64,000 bases of DNA from Verrucomicrobiaceae bacterium (GCA_016795485.1 JAEUHM010000043.1:1-64000), one strand, 5' to 3'; positions 25,452 to 34,278 are shown, counted from the first letter of the stretch. The notes: generated from the letters alone by a model not told the origin. Translations and numbers: made by a program.

Positions 25452-25877
25452 ATGTTCCCACTCCGTTCTCCCCGCCACAAAGTCGGTGGCATCAACATCC
25501 TCGCTCGTATCATCGACAAGATTCGTCTCGATGCCCAAGGCAAGCTACCCGAGGGTTATCACGTGGGATTCATCGAGGGCAAGCGCACTTTTGATGATCG
25601 AGTTTGCCGCCTGCTGGGCGTGGAGTGGGAGCCATTCAAGGCGCGAGTGCTGCAAGGCGGCACCGATGAAGAAATCCTCGACTGGTGTTTTCAAAATGGA
25701 CGTCGTCCAGACGCAGAGCACATCGCCATCTGGAATGGCTTCATGGAAAAGCGTGGCTGGAATGATGAGGCGACCGCAGGCTTCATTCAGCAGCGAGCCG
25801 AAGCTGGCCTAGCCCACCGCGAGGACATCGTGACCTTTTTTGATCTCATGGATGTGGAGGAAGGGAGAAAGCCGTGA
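25452..25877 (+). CDS. DUF5069 family protein
   Basis: A 141-residue protein matching DUF5069. Seen: LRSPRHKVGGINILARIIDK, DKIRLDAQGKLPEGYHVG, LLGVEWEPFKARVLQGGTDE, then EILDWCFQNGRRPDAEHIAI. The family is common in Verrucomicrobiota and Planctomycetota and has no assigned function. Its TGA overlaps the GTG start of the next gene (GTGA), so translation is probably coupled and the two products are likely to work together. Confidence 0.88.
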   Translation: MFPLRSPRHKVGGINILARIIDKIRLDAQGKLPEGYHVGFIEGKRTFDDRVCRLLGVEWEPFKARVLQGGTDEEILDWCFQNGRRPDAEHIAIWNGFMEKRGWNDEATAGFIQQRAEAGLAHREDIVTFFDLMDVEEGRKP

Positions 25878-27268
25878 GCGACTCTAACAAGTCAAAACAT
25901 ACCGTCATACTCGGAGCGGGTCCATGCGGGCTCTATGCGGCAAGAGTGCTAACTCGGGCAGGGCAGAAAGTGACCGTCATCGACAAAGGTGACCGACCAG
26001 GCGGCCTTGCCACCAGCCATCAGCGTGATGGCAACTGGTATGACCTCGGCTGCCACATGCTGCACGAGTTTGACAAAGAGATCTGGGAAGACATCCGCGA
26101 TATGATGGGCAACGAGACCATCCCCGTGGAGCTCAATGCCAAGATCCGCTGGGCAGGCTCATTCTACCGCTATCCGCTGCAAGGTGGAGACATGTTCAAG
26201 GGCATCCCCCTGGGCACGTTGTTCTTCTACACGATGGGTCTCTTTGCGGCACAGATCCGCAGTAGCCTTGTGCCATGGGTGCCAAAGAATGCTGAGGAAG
26301 CGCTCGTCATGCTCTACGGCAAGCCTCTGTATGAGTTCTTCTTCAAAGACTTCACTCACCGCTACTGGGGCATCCATCCCAGTGAGTTGAGCGCCACCTT
26401 CATCACCACCAAGATGCCGCGCCTCAGTGCCGTGGACATGCTCAAGAAGTATCTGTCCAAGATCGGCATCAAAGATCGTGGCGTTCATGCGGTGGACAGC
26501 GCCTTGCGTGAAGAGACACTTCACTACAGCACCACAGGAGCGGAAGCCATGCCGCGGCACATCGCCCGCACCATCACGGATGCAGGCGGCACGATCCACC
26601 TGAACTCCGAAGTCACTTCCGTTGTGCTGGACGAAGCTTCTCATCGCGTCAAAGCAGTGCGCTATCGCCAGAACGGTGTCGATCACGAGATCGCCTGTGA
26701 TGAATGCATTTCCACCATCCCCATTCCCCATCTGGTGCAGAGCGCAGAGCCATCGGCACCTGCGGATGTGCTAGATGCAGCGCGGAACATTCGCTACAAG
26801 CCCATCGCGATCTACGGCCTCCTGGTGAAGAAGCCCAAGTGCATTGATGCGCTCTACATTTACTACCGAGACCGCGCCTTCCACCGCGTGGGAGAGCCAA
26901 AGAACGCTGGGCTCAAAGTCACGCCCGCCGATCACAGTGTTTTGATCGTAGAGACCACCTGCGAGATAGGTGATGAAAAGTGGCGCGGCACAGACGACTT
27001 CAAAGAACGCGTCTTCAGTGATCTGGCTGCCGAGAACATCTGCACGAGAGACGATGTCGTCGAGTGCCACATCCTCCACAGCGAGACCGGCTACCCCGTG
27101 TTCAGCCTCGGATTTGAGCCCAACCTCGACAAAGTGAAGTCCTGGGTGCGCGGCATCTCCAATCTCCAAACCACTGGCCGCCAAGGCGGCTTCACCTACC
27201 CCAACATGCACAGCGCCATGCGCATGGGCGCCCGAGCAGCACAAGCAGTGCTTTCCAGGGCTGGCTGA
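25874..27268 (+). CDS. FAD-dependent oxidoreductase (amine oxidase/protoporphyrinogen-oxidase-like)
   Basis: A 464-residue flavoprotein. The FAD-binding motif is at the N-terminus (TVILGAGPCGLYAARVLTRA) with RPGGLATSHQRDG beside it. The middle has substrate-domain features of UDP-galactopyranose-mutase/protoporphyrinogen-oxidase relatives (FYRYPLQGGDMFKG, FFKDFTHRYWGIHPSEL). A second FAD contact lies at the C-terminus (TGRQGGFTYPNMHSAMRMG). The start is GTG at 25874, overlapping the previous stop. It probably oxidises or isomerises a sugar nucleotide or lipid intermediate; the exact substrate cannot be read from sequence. Confidence 0.87.
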   Translation: MSDSNKSKHTVILGAGPCGLYAARVLTRAGQKVTVIDKGDRPGGLATSHQRDGNWYDLGCHMLHEFDKEIWEDIRDMMGNETIPVELNAKIRWAGSFYRYPLQGGDMFKGIPLGTLFFYTMGLFAAQIRSSLVPWVPKNAEEALVMLYGKPLYEFFFKDFTHRYWGIHPSELSATFITTKMPRLSAVDMLKKYLSKIGIKDRGVHAVDSALREETLHYSTTGAEAMPRHIARTITDAGGTIHLNSEVTSVVLDEASHRVKAVRYRQNGVDHEIACDECISTIPIPHLVQSAEPSAPADVLDAARNIRYKPIAIYGLLVKKPKCIDALYIYYRDRAFHRVGEPKNAGLKVTPADHSVLIVETTCEIGDEKWRGTDDFKERVFSDLAAENICTRDDVVECHILHSETGYPVFSLGFEPNLDKVKSWVRGISNLQTTGRQGGFTYPNMHSAMRMGARAAQAVLSRAG

Positions 27269-27312
27269 CGATCTATCTCTTCCACCGCGCTTCTGGTTTT
27301 GCCTCCGCTGAA

Positions 27313-27564
27313 GGGACCTTTTAGTCGGTCAGAGAGACCTTTTGGTCGGTCGGAGGGACCTTTTAGTCGGTCAGAGTGACCTTTTAGTCGGTCGGAGAGA
27401 CCTTTTGGTCGGTCAGAGGGACCTTTTGGTCGGTCGGAGGGACCTTTTGGTTGGTCGGAGGGACCTTTTAGTCGGTCGGAGAGACCTTTTGGTCGGTCGG
27501 AGGGACCTTTTAGTCGGTCGGAGTGACCCTTTAGTCGGTCAGAGGGACCTTTTCGTGGGTAAAA
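27313..27564. repeat. tandem repeat: twelve copies of a 21-bp unit
   Basis: Twelve uninterrupted 21-bp units plus a partial thirteenth. The unit begins G(G/A/T)GACCTTTT(A/G)GT and ends CGGTC(A/G)GA. Variation is almost limited to two or three positions that recombine among copies, typical of slippage and unequal exchange. Each unit holds GACC and GGTC, which can pair. Because 21 is a multiple of three, several frames stay open on both strands; I do not regard them as genes. The array fills the space between two convergent genes. Confidence 0.93.
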
Positions 27565-27641
27565 GGGACCTTTTTGCTCCAAAAAGCGCCGTTTTTTATG
27601 GGAAATGAAACTTTCGGCCCAAGTCGGAGCAGAACTCTGAA
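27565..27641. other. non-coding flank of the tandem repeat
   Basis: A partial unit (GGGACCTTTTT) followed by AT-rich sequence with a T-run at 27592-27597. No gene seen. It could hold the 3' end of either convergent transcript. Confidence 0.35.
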
Positions 27642-28613
27642 TCACACGACCCTGAGCCTCGTCAGGTCTTGCGTGTCCACGAGGCCGATGGCGCGGTTTT
27701 CATCGTCTACGACGACTACGTCGTCGACCCGGACGTGCTGAAGGGCGGATAGAACTTCAGCAGCAAGTTTGTCAGCATGAATGGAGAACGGCTTCCGCGT
27801 CATAAAGCCGTCCACGGGCTTGTCGGCTATCGCCTGATCTTTTTGGAAGGCGCGCACGAAGTCACCATGGGTGAAGACGCCGGCGAGATGCCCTGAGTCA
27901 TCGACAACGATGGCCGCTCCACTGCGAACGCGGGTCATGGCCTGGAGTGCATCGCGAATGGCCGTATGAGGCTGGATCACCGCTAGTTCATCGCCTTTGC
28001 GCATGAGATCGCGCACACGAGTGAGCAGCACACGACCCAGCGAGCCGCCGGGGTGAAGTTTGGCAAAATCGTCTTGGCCGATCCCTCGCGCTTCGAGCAG
28101 CACCATCGCCAAAGCATCACAAAGCACCAGCATGGCGGTCGTGGACGATGTGGGGGCAAGATTGAGCGGACACGCTTCACGAGTGACGTGGGTATCCAGG
28201 GTCAAATCCGCGTGACGAGCCAAAGTAGAGTCTGCACCACCAGTGATTGCGATGATGCCGCAACCGAGTCGGCGCAAATGAGGCAACAGGGCAAGCAGCT
28301 CCGCCGTTTCACCGGAGTAACTGAGCAAGATGGCGAGGTCACCCTCATCCACCGCTCCAAGATCGCCATGCAGCGCGTCTTGAGCGTTCAGTGGGTAGGC
28401 TGTGGCACCTGTGGAGTTCAGTGTCGCAGCCAGTTTGCGTCCGATGTTGCCAGATTTGCCCACCCCGCAGACGATGAGCTTTCGCTTAGCGTTCAGCGTC
28501 TCCATGACACGTGAAATGACGTCCGAAAAACGCTCGTCCAAGCGATCCCGCAGACGTTGGACCTCGCTCATCTCGAGGTCGATGACTTGGCGGGCTTTTT
28601 CAATGTAATTCAT
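27642..28613 (-). CDS. kdsD: arabinose-5-phosphate isomerase (KpsF/GutQ/KdsD type)
   Basis: A 323-residue enzyme making D-arabinose 5-phosphate from ribulose 5-phosphate, the first step to Kdo in lipopolysaccharide. The SIS domain (about 35-170) has IVCGVGKSGNIGRKLAATL and AILLSYSGETAELLALLPHL; LNLAPTSSTTAMLVLCDALA is the family signature. Two CBS domains fill 200-320 (VRSGAAIVVDDSGHLAGVFT, VDDVVVVDDENRAIGLVDTQ). The ATG at 28613 is chosen over the frame's TTG at 28640. It is divergent from a glycosyltransferase gene 81 bp away. Confidence 0.93.
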   Translation of the reverse strand: MNYIEKARQVIDLEMSEVQRLRDRLDERFSDVISRVMETLNAKRKLIVCGVGKSGNIGRKLAATLNSTGATAYPLNAQDALHGDLGAVDEGDLAILLSYSGETAELLALLPHLRRLGCGIIAITGGADSTLARHADLTLDTHVTREACPLNLAPTSSTTAMLVLCDALAMVLLEARGIGQDDFAKLHPGGSLGRVLLTRVRDLMRKGDELAVIQPHTAIRDALQAMTRVRSGAAIVVDDSGHLAGVFTHGDFVRAFQKDQAIADKPVDGFMTRKPFSIHADKLAAEVLSALQHVRVDDVVVVDDENRAIGLVDTQDLTRLRVV

Positions 28614-28694
28614 GTGGCGTGCAGCACGTGCAGACACCAAAATGCGGGCCGCCTGCTCCGGGCGAGAACCCTAACCTTCCAAGACACTCGTTCA

Positions 28695-29852
28695 ATGCCG
28701 AAAAACCCCGTGGTGGCCAGTTATGTGGCTGACTTTCTGAAACCAGACATGATGCATGTCTACCGGCAGCTCACGGGGTTGCGCAATGAGATTGACGCCC
28801 ATGTGTTCACTCACAAGCGACACTATGCGGAGCACTTTCCGTATCACGAGAAGTGGCTTCATCTGCTGCCTCAACCAGGAATGCGCTGGTTGCGGCGCTT
28901 TTGGTACAAGGACGTGCTGAAACGGCCATGGCCGATCTTTCGCACTGAGTTGGTGAAATGGGTAGAAGACCTCACGCGGATCGATGCCCAGGTGCTGCAC
29001 ATTTACTTTGGCCATGTGGCCCCGCAGTTTCTCCCGCTCATGAAAGTATGGAAGCATCCGGTGGTGGTCTCTTACCATGGGGCTGATGCTGGAGTGGACA
29101 TGGACAAGCCAGGATACCTAGAAGCGGCAAGGGACGTGATGAAGCTCGCCACCCAACTTCAGTGTCGCTCGCAAGCTCTGGCTGACGACCTGGAAAAGCT
29201 GGGCGCTGATCCAAAGAAGATCGTGATTCAACGGACGGGCATCCCCATGGACGAGTGGGCGTTCGCTCCGCGTCAGAAGCCAGAGAACGGGGCCTGGGTG
29301 TTCTGCCAAAGCTGCCGTTTCGTGGAGAAAAAGGGCTTGGATTTGTCGGTGCGTGCCTTTGCGAAAGTGCGCGAACGCTACCCCAACTCACGACTCGTGC
29401 TGGTGGGTGGTGGCCCTGAGCGGCCGAAGCTGAAGGCAATCATCGAGAAACTCGGGCTCGCCTCCAGCATCGTGCTCACAGGTTTCCGTTCTACCTCGGA
29501 TGTGAAGAAACACGTGCTGGAAAGCCACGTCTACCTGCACCCCAGCCGGACAGGAGCGGATGGGAATCGGGAAGGCGTGCCAAACGCGATGCTAGAAGCC
29601 ATGAGCACGGGAGCACCGGTGGTGGCCACGTATCACGGGGGCATTCCAGAAGCCGTGACGGACGGTGTGAATGGTCTGCTTGTGCCAGAGAACGACCACG
29701 AAAGCCTAGCGCAAGCGATGTTGCGTCTCATTGAAGATGACAGCTTGCGTGAACGCATCTCCAACGCCGCACATGAGTCCATTCGCGATGGGTTCTCTCA
29801 ATCGGGCCAAAGTCGACTCCTGATCGACCGTTACAAAGCCCTGATGGCCTGA
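28695..29852 (+). CDS. GT4-family glycosyltransferase
   Basis: A 385-residue retaining glycosyltransferase with GT-B fold. The N-terminal acceptor domain contains LHIYFGHVAPQFLPLMK and VVVSYHGADAGVDM. The C-terminal donor domain has FVEKKGLDLSVRAFAKVRER, LVLVGGGPERPKLKAIIEK and the E-x7-E-type motif EGVPNAMLEAMSTGAPVVAT. No signal peptide; it probably acts at the inner face of the membrane on surface polysaccharide. Divergence from the Kdo isomerase supports an envelope role. Confidence 0.92.
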   Translation: MPKNPVVASYVADFLKPDMMHVYRQLTGLRNEIDAHVFTHKRHYAEHFPYHEKWLHLLPQPGMRWLRRFWYKDVLKRPWPIFRTELVKWVEDLTRIDAQVLHIYFGHVAPQFLPLMKVWKHPVVVSYHGADAGVDMDKPGYLEAARDVMKLATQLQCRSQALADDLEKLGADPKKIVIQRTGIPMDEWAFAPRQKPENGAWVFCQSCRFVEKKGLDLSVRAFAKVRERYPNSRLVLVGGGPERPKLKAIIEKLGLASSIVLTGFRSTSDVKKHVLESHVYLHPSRTGADGNREGVPNAMLEAMSTGAPVVATYHGGIPEAVTDGVNGLLVPENDHESLAQAMLRLIEDDSLRERISNAAHESIRDGFSQSGQSRLLIDRYKALMA

Positions 29853-29907
29853 GTTTGTTTGCTTGATGGCAGAAGGAGGTCCGGGTTAGGCTTCCCATCT
29901 CTCTCCA

Positions 29908-30849
29908 ATGCCAGACGGCAGCACCAAACGCTACCACACTTCAACCGAGGCACATCGCTCCCTCATGATAGCGATGTGGGCACTGCTGCTGCTCGCGGTG
30001 GCCGGGCTGGCTGGTGGGTGGTGGACCTACTTCCATGTCTCAACGCAGGCCGATACCACGGAGCAGGATGCCAAGGGCACGGCACTGGCGGCTAAACCAA
30101 CATCTATGGCAAATCATGAGTCCATTTCCCTCACGGACTTAGTCAAGACAGACGCGGAGAAGCTTTTCCAACCGCAAAGTGTGAAGACGGATGACCCACT
30201 CTCCGAGGCCGACACCAAAGCGGCCACGGAAGTCATTGCGCAGTTCAAATCTGCAAAAGCATGGCGAGACAAACTGGCGTGGGTGATAAACCCTGCACAA
30301 GCCGAGCCGCTGATGCGTGATTTTTACGACGAACGCAAGCTAGCAGACCCCGTCACTGGAGGACTCCTCAGCCTCTCTCCACACAAGCTCCTGGGGCGAG
30401 AGATCATCGTGGCTAGCATTGAAGGAAACGCCATGCGCAACCCCGTGGAAGCAGCGGTGCTCCGATCTAAATCCGGTGAATGGAAGCTCGACTGGGAAAG
30501 TTACGTCGGATTTGGCGAGATGGGCTGGGAGAAGTTCATTCAGGAGCGCACAACCACGCCAAAGCTCTTCCGCGTGCAGGCTCAGCGGGGCGATTATTGG
30601 AACTTTGAGTTCTCTGACGAGAAAAAATGGTATGCGGTGAAGTTGCGCTCACCTGAAAGTGAACGCGCTTTGCACGCCTACTGTCGTCGAGATTCCGGGG
30701 TCGGAGCCGAGCTCATGGCACTGCTGCAGCTTCCGCCAAAAATACAGGCTCTGACTCTCCGCCTCGTCTTCCCGGAAAAGTCCCAGTCAGATCATTGCGT
30801 TGAAATCACTGGCCTCGTTGCCGAGCGTTGGCTGATCCTTCCCCCATGA
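29908..30849 (+). CDS. single-pass membrane protein of unknown function
   Basis: A 313-residue protein with a short cytoplasmic head, one membrane helix (MIAMWALLLLAVAGLAGGWW, about residues 20-40) and a large outside domain. That domain has features such as KLDWESYVGFGEMGWEKFIQ and is repeatedly Trp-rich, like other hypothetical Verrucomicrobia proteins. No family is named with confidence. Its TGA overlaps the ATG of the next gene (ATGA), so the two are translationally coupled. Confidence 0.75.
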   Translation: MPDGSTKRYHTSTEAHRSLMIAMWALLLLAVAGLAGGWWTYFHVSTQADTTEQDAKGTALAAKPTSMANHESISLTDLVKTDAEKLFQPQSVKTDDPLSEADTKAATEVIAQFKSAKAWRDKLAWVINPAQAEPLMRDFYDERKLADPVTGGLLSLSPHKLLGREIIVASIEGNAMRNPVEAAVLRSKSGEWKLDWESYVGFGEMGWEKFIQERTTTPKLFRVQAQRGDYWNFEFSDEKKWYAVKLRSPESERALHAYCRRDSGVGAELMALLQLPPKIQALTLRLVFPEKSQSDHCVEITGLVAERWLILPP

Positions 30850-31598
30850 GAACACTCCTCTTCATCACTTTATCTTTGGGCGTGCTACACGCTGGCGAGC
30901 CGTTGCGTGTGGCGATTTACGATGGCCCCGGTTCCGCTGGGAAAGGAATCCCACGTATGACAGAGCTCCTCAGTGGGCGTCCTGACTTCACTGTGACCAA
31001 ACTTCCGCCGGCGGCGATTCCGCAGCTCAGTGTTAAGGACCATGACATCATCATTTTCACCGGCGGCAGCGGCAGCAAGCAAGCAGCAGCCATCAAGGAC
31101 GAGGGAGTAGCTGCGGTGAGCCAGTTTGTGGAATCAGGGGGCGGCTACGTGGGTATCTGCGCGGGGGCTTACCTTGCGTGCTCCAATTTCAAGTGGGGCA
31201 CCAAGATCATTGATGCACGGACGGTTTCTAGCAAATGGATGCGTGGCACTGGTGATGTGCAGATGGTGCTAACCGAGGAAGGGAAGGCTATCCTGGGCCA
31301 CAAAGCCGATGAAGTCACCGTGCGCTATGCCAATGGCCCGATTATGATGCCATTTGGCCAAGCCGATGTGCCGGACATGAAGCCGCTGGCTTATTTTAAC
31401 ACGGAGATCTCACGCAATGGTTCTCCCGTCGGCATCATGACGGGTGCACCCGCCATCGCTGTGGGCGAGTTTGGCAAGGGCAGGGTGGTAGCCATCAGTC
31501 CGCATCCAGAACAGACCGCTGGCCTTGATGAAATGGTGCGCAACGCCGTCCGCTGGTCTGGCAAGCGCGAGCCTATCACTGCAAATCCTGTCCCCTGA
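30846..31598 (+). CDS. exported BPL-N/glutamine-amidotransferase-like protein
   Basis: A 250-residue protein with a signal peptide (MRTLLFITLSLGVLHAG) and a class I amidotransferase-like fold related to the N-terminal domain of biotin-protein ligases. Seen: IIIFTGGSGSKQAAAI, GGGYVGICAGAYLAC with the nucleophile-elbow Cys, and RVVAISPHPEQT providing a His (and Glu). Family members are often annotated as BPL-N domain proteins with no known substrate. Export of such a fold is unusual but common in this phylum. Confidence 0.83.
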   Translation: MRTLLFITLSLGVLHAGEPLRVAIYDGPGSAGKGIPRMTELLSGRPDFTVTKLPPAAIPQLSVKDHDIIIFTGGSGSKQAAAIKDEGVAAVSQFVESGGGYVGICAGAYLACSNFKWGTKIIDARTVSSKWMRGTGDVQMVLTEEGKAILGHKADEVTVRYANGPIMMPFGQADVPDMKPLAYFNTEISRNGSPVGIMTGAPAIAVGEFGKGRVVAISPHPEQTAGLDEMVRNAVRWSGKREPITANPVP

Positions 31599-31604
31599 TT
31601 ACCC

Positions 31605-32366
31605 GTGTCTGTATCCATCGACCTAACAAGCAAATCCGTTCTCATTACTGGTGCCTCCCAGGGCATAGGAGCGGCGATAGCGCGCAAGTTTGCGCAAGCA
31701 GGTGCCACTGTCTTCATCAATCACCCTAATGTCGGCACCACTCAAGCAGACGCGGAAGCGCTGGCAGCGGAGTTGAACCTCACTCGCACCGATAGCGCTC
31801 ACGTGGTGGCAGCAGATGTGTCGTCTGTGGATCAAGTGACAAGCATGATGCAGCGGATCGCAGAGATTTCAGGCGGGCTGGACTACCTCATCAACAACGC
31901 AGCAATCATCCGTGACCGCACAGTGTCCAAGATGACCATGGACGAGTGGCAGGCCGTCATGGACGTCAATCTGCGCGGTGTTTTTCTCTGCTGCAAACAT
32001 GCGCTGGAGATCATGCGAGACGGCGGCAGCATCGTGAGCTTTGGGAGCATTGCGGCGATCCAGGGTTTCTTCGGCCAAGCAAACTACGCTGCTGCCAAGG
32101 CTGGCGTCCAAGCCATGATGCGAGTATTGAGCCGAGAAGGTGCGCGCAAAGGCATCCGCGCAAACGCAGTCGCGCCTGGAGTGATCGACACAAGTATGGC
32201 GGCAACGATTCCTGAGTCGGTGCGTGCCGAAATGCTCAAAAATGTGCCTCTCGCACGATTTGGCACCACGGAAGAGGTGGCCAATGTGGTGCTCTTTCTC
32301 TGCTCGCCACTAGCCTCGTATGTGACTGGCCAGACCATCGAGATCAATGGCGGCTGGAGAGGCTGA
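31605..32366 (+). CDS. short-chain dehydrogenase/reductase (FabG/PhaB-like)
   Basis: A 253-residue classical SDR. Cofactor loop TGASQGIGAAIA near residue 15, NNAAIIRD near 90, catalytic Ser-Tyr-Lys in IVSFGSIAA and QANYAAAKAG, and a C-terminal VTGQTIEINGGWRG. The start is GTG at 31605. It is three bases from the CoA-transferase gene, so a beta-ketoacyl-thioester reductase acting with it (acetoacetyl-CoA-type chemistry) is the most economical reading. A sugar or general alcohol substrate is not excluded. Confidence 0.88.
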   Translation: MSVSIDLTSKSVLITGASQGIGAAIARKFAQAGATVFINHPNVGTTQADAEALAAELNLTRTDSAHVVAADVSSVDQVTSMMQRIAEISGGLDYLINNAAIIRDRTVSKMTMDEWQAVMDVNLRGVFLCCKHALEIMRDGGSIVSFGSIAAIQGFFGQANYAAAKAGVQAMMRVLSREGARKGIRANAVAPGVIDTSMAATIPESVRAEMLKNVPLARFGTTEEVANVVLFLCSPLASYVTGQTIEINGGWRG

Positions 32367-32369
32367 ACC

Positions 32370-33854
32370 ATGCGGGGTGCTGCTCAGATCATGTCCGCCC
32401 AGCGGGCCGTCTCGTTGATTCCCAGTGGTGCCACTGTGGCCGTGGGCGGATTCGTGGGCGCAGGACATCCTGAACTGCTCACGTGGGCGCTAGAACAGCG
32501 CTTTCTGGAGACGGGAGGACCGCGAGACCTAACTTTGTTTTATTGTGCAGGGCAGGGGGATCGTGCCGAACGCGGGTTGAACCATCTAGCGCATCGCGGC
32601 TTGCTAAAACGCATCGTTGGTGGCCACTGGAACCTTGCGCCAAAGCTCGGTGCACTCGCCTTGGCTAACGAAGTAGAAGCTTACAACCTGCCTCAAGGTG
32701 TGCTTTGCGTTCTGTTGCGCGAGATCGCCGCCAATCGACCCGGCTTGATCACTCAGGTCGGTCTCCACACCTTCGTAGACCCGAGGCAGACTGGAGGCCG
32801 CATGAATGCCCGCACTACAGAACCACTAGTGGAACTGCTGGAGCTGGATGGCCAGGAGTGGCTGCGATATCGGCCCGTAAAGATCGACGTAGCGCTCATC
32901 AGAGCCACTTATGCGGATGCTCGTGGAAATCTCACCATGGATGCTGAAGGGCTGGTGGGCGATGTGCTGCCGATGGCCCAAGCGGCACACAACTGCGGAG
33001 GCATCGTGATCGCTCAGGTGGAGAGCATCGTGGATGTGATCCCAGATCCGAAGGCGGTGCGTGTGCCGGGCATCTTGGTGGATGCGATAGTCACCTCGGG
33101 CGGGGTCATGCATGACCAAACGTTTGGCGAGCAGTTCGACGAGAGCTTTGTGGTGTCATCTCAAGAAATCAGCGAGCTTCCGGTTCTGCCATGGAGCGAG
33201 CGAAGATTGATCGGCGAGCGAGCATTGCGCGAGATCAAAGATGGCGAGGTTGTGAATCTGGGCATCGGACTTCCAGAGACCGTGGCAGCGGTCGCGGCTG
33301 AAACCGGCCGACTTGGACATTTTACATTAACAGTCGAGAGCGGACCCACCGGAGGGGTGCCAGCGGGCGGTCTTAACTTCGGTTGCGCTCATTTTCCTGA
33401 AGCCATCATTGATCAGGCGTCCCAGTTTGATTTTTATGACGGCGGGGGCATCGACATCGCCGTTCTAGGTGCCGTGGAAGTCGATGCAGAAGGCAGTGTG
33501 AATGTAGCGAGTCTTGGAAACCGGTTTGCGGGCGTAGGAGGGTTCGTAAACATCTCCCACGCTGCACGAAGAATCGTTTTCTGCTGCACCATGACCGCCG
33601 GCGGACTCGCGTTGGAGCAAACAGAGAGCGGTATTCGCATCCTGAAAGAAGGAGCGCACAGGAAGTTCAGAAAGGAGATCTCGCACGTCTGTTTTCACGG
33701 CCGTTCTGCGCTCAAGCGAGGTCAAGAGGTGCTGTACGTGACCGAGCGGGCGGTCTTCAGGCTCACGCCGGCAGGTCTTGCTCTCGTTGAGACCAGCCCA
33801 GGGATCGACCTCCAGCGAGATGTGCTCGCCCAGATGGAGTTTTCACCCGTATGA
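32370..33854 (+). CDS. acyl-CoA:acetate/3-ketoacid CoA-transferase, fused alpha-beta
   Basis: A 494-residue family I CoA-transferase with both halves in one chain. The N-terminal half has IPSGATVAVGGFVGAGHPEL (CoA-binding glycine loop). The C-terminal half has VVNLGIGLPETVAAVAAETG and FTLTVESGPTGG, whose Glu is the expected covalent-intermediate residue. It swaps CoA between short acyl-CoAs and 3-keto acids in the cytoplasm. Tight coupling to the SDR gene suggests short-chain 3-hydroxy/3-keto acid metabolism. Confidence 0.9.
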   Translation: MRGAAQIMSAQRAVSLIPSGATVAVGGFVGAGHPELLTWALEQRFLETGGPRDLTLFYCAGQGDRAERGLNHLAHRGLLKRIVGGHWNLAPKLGALALANEVEAYNLPQGVLCVLLREIAANRPGLITQVGLHTFVDPRQTGGRMNARTTEPLVELLELDGQEWLRYRPVKIDVALIRATYADARGNLTMDAEGLVGDVLPMAQAAHNCGGIVIAQVESIVDVIPDPKAVRVPGILVDAIVTSGGVMHDQTFGEQFDESFVVSSQEISELPVLPWSERRLIGERALREIKDGEVVNLGIGLPETVAAVAAETGRLGHFTLTVESGPTGGVPAGGLNFGCAHFPEAIIDQASQFDFYDGGGIDIAVLGAVEVDAEGSVNVASLGNRFAGVGGFVNISHAARRIVFCCTMTAGGLALEQTESGIRILKEGAHRKFRKEISHVCFHGRSALKRGQEVLYVTERAVFRLTPAGLALVETSPGIDLQRDVLAQMEFSPV

Positions 33855-33863
33855 TAAGAAGAC

Positions 33864-34007
33864 ATGCGAGGAGTGAAGAAAGAGCACCTGCCGGAGAAGA
33901 TCTGTGCGGCCTGCGGTAGGCCTTTCCGCTGGCGCAAAAAGTGGGAGCGCGACTGGGACAAAGTGAAGTTCTGTAGTGATGCCTGTCGGAGACAAAAAGC
34001 GAAGTGA
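33864..34007 (+). CDS. DUF2256 small zinc-finger-like protein
   Basis: A 47-residue protein: [20 protein letters not shown], then [20 protein letters not shown] and CRRQKAK. The four cysteines (CAAC and C-x3-C) and the W-x-K-WERDW motif are diagnostic of DUF2256, probably a small zinc ribbon. Its TGA overlaps the GTG of the next gene (GTGA). In other genomes this pair often lies near cryptochrome/photolyase-like genes; none is seen here. Confidence 0.85.
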   Translation: MRGVKKEHLPEKICAACGRPFRWRKKWERDWDKVKFCSDACRRQKAK

Positions 34008-34264
34008 TCACTCGAGAAGAAATCCGCACCAAGCTGCTAGAACTTGCCGCTATGCGTGCAAACACAACCACCTTTTGCCCATCCGAAGTAGCGCGCTCAC
34101 TCAGTGCCGATTGGCGGCCTCTCATGCCGTTGGTACGCGAAGAAGCAGCCGCTCTAGTCGACAGCGGTGTGCTGATCTGCACTCAGCGAGGTCAAATCGT
34201 GCACCCGCTCTCCGCACGTGGGGCCATACGCTTAGCGAGGTGCCCGAAAGACTCGGGCTCCTGA
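34004..34264 (+). CDS. DUF3253 family protein
   Basis: An 86-residue protein with a winged-helix-like arrangement ([60 protein letters not shown]). The start is GTG overlapping the DUF2256 stop. DUF3253 has no established function; an HTH-type nucleic-acid-binding role is plausible from the pattern. It ends 14 bp from the convergent PhoH gene. Confidence 0.83.
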   Translation: MITREEIRTKLLELAAMRANTTTFCPSEVARSLSADWRPLMPLVREEAAALVDSGVLICTQRGQIVHPLSARGAIRLARCPKDSGS

Positions 34265-34278
34265 CTGATCGGTTCCTC

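Noticed and set aside
27313-27564. Possible CRISPR array
   Set aside because: The copies are contiguous, with no unique spacers, and no cas gene is nearby.
27196-27645. Long minus-strand frame made of a repeated GPSDRPK-like peptide over the tandem array
   Set aside because: The unit is 21 bp, so open frames on both strands follow automatically. There is no start context, and it overlaps the real flavoprotein gene.
30846-31598. Reading the BPL-N protein as an active biotin-protein ligase
   Set aside because: It has a signal peptide and only the N-terminal amidotransferase-like fold; the ligase catalytic domain is missing.
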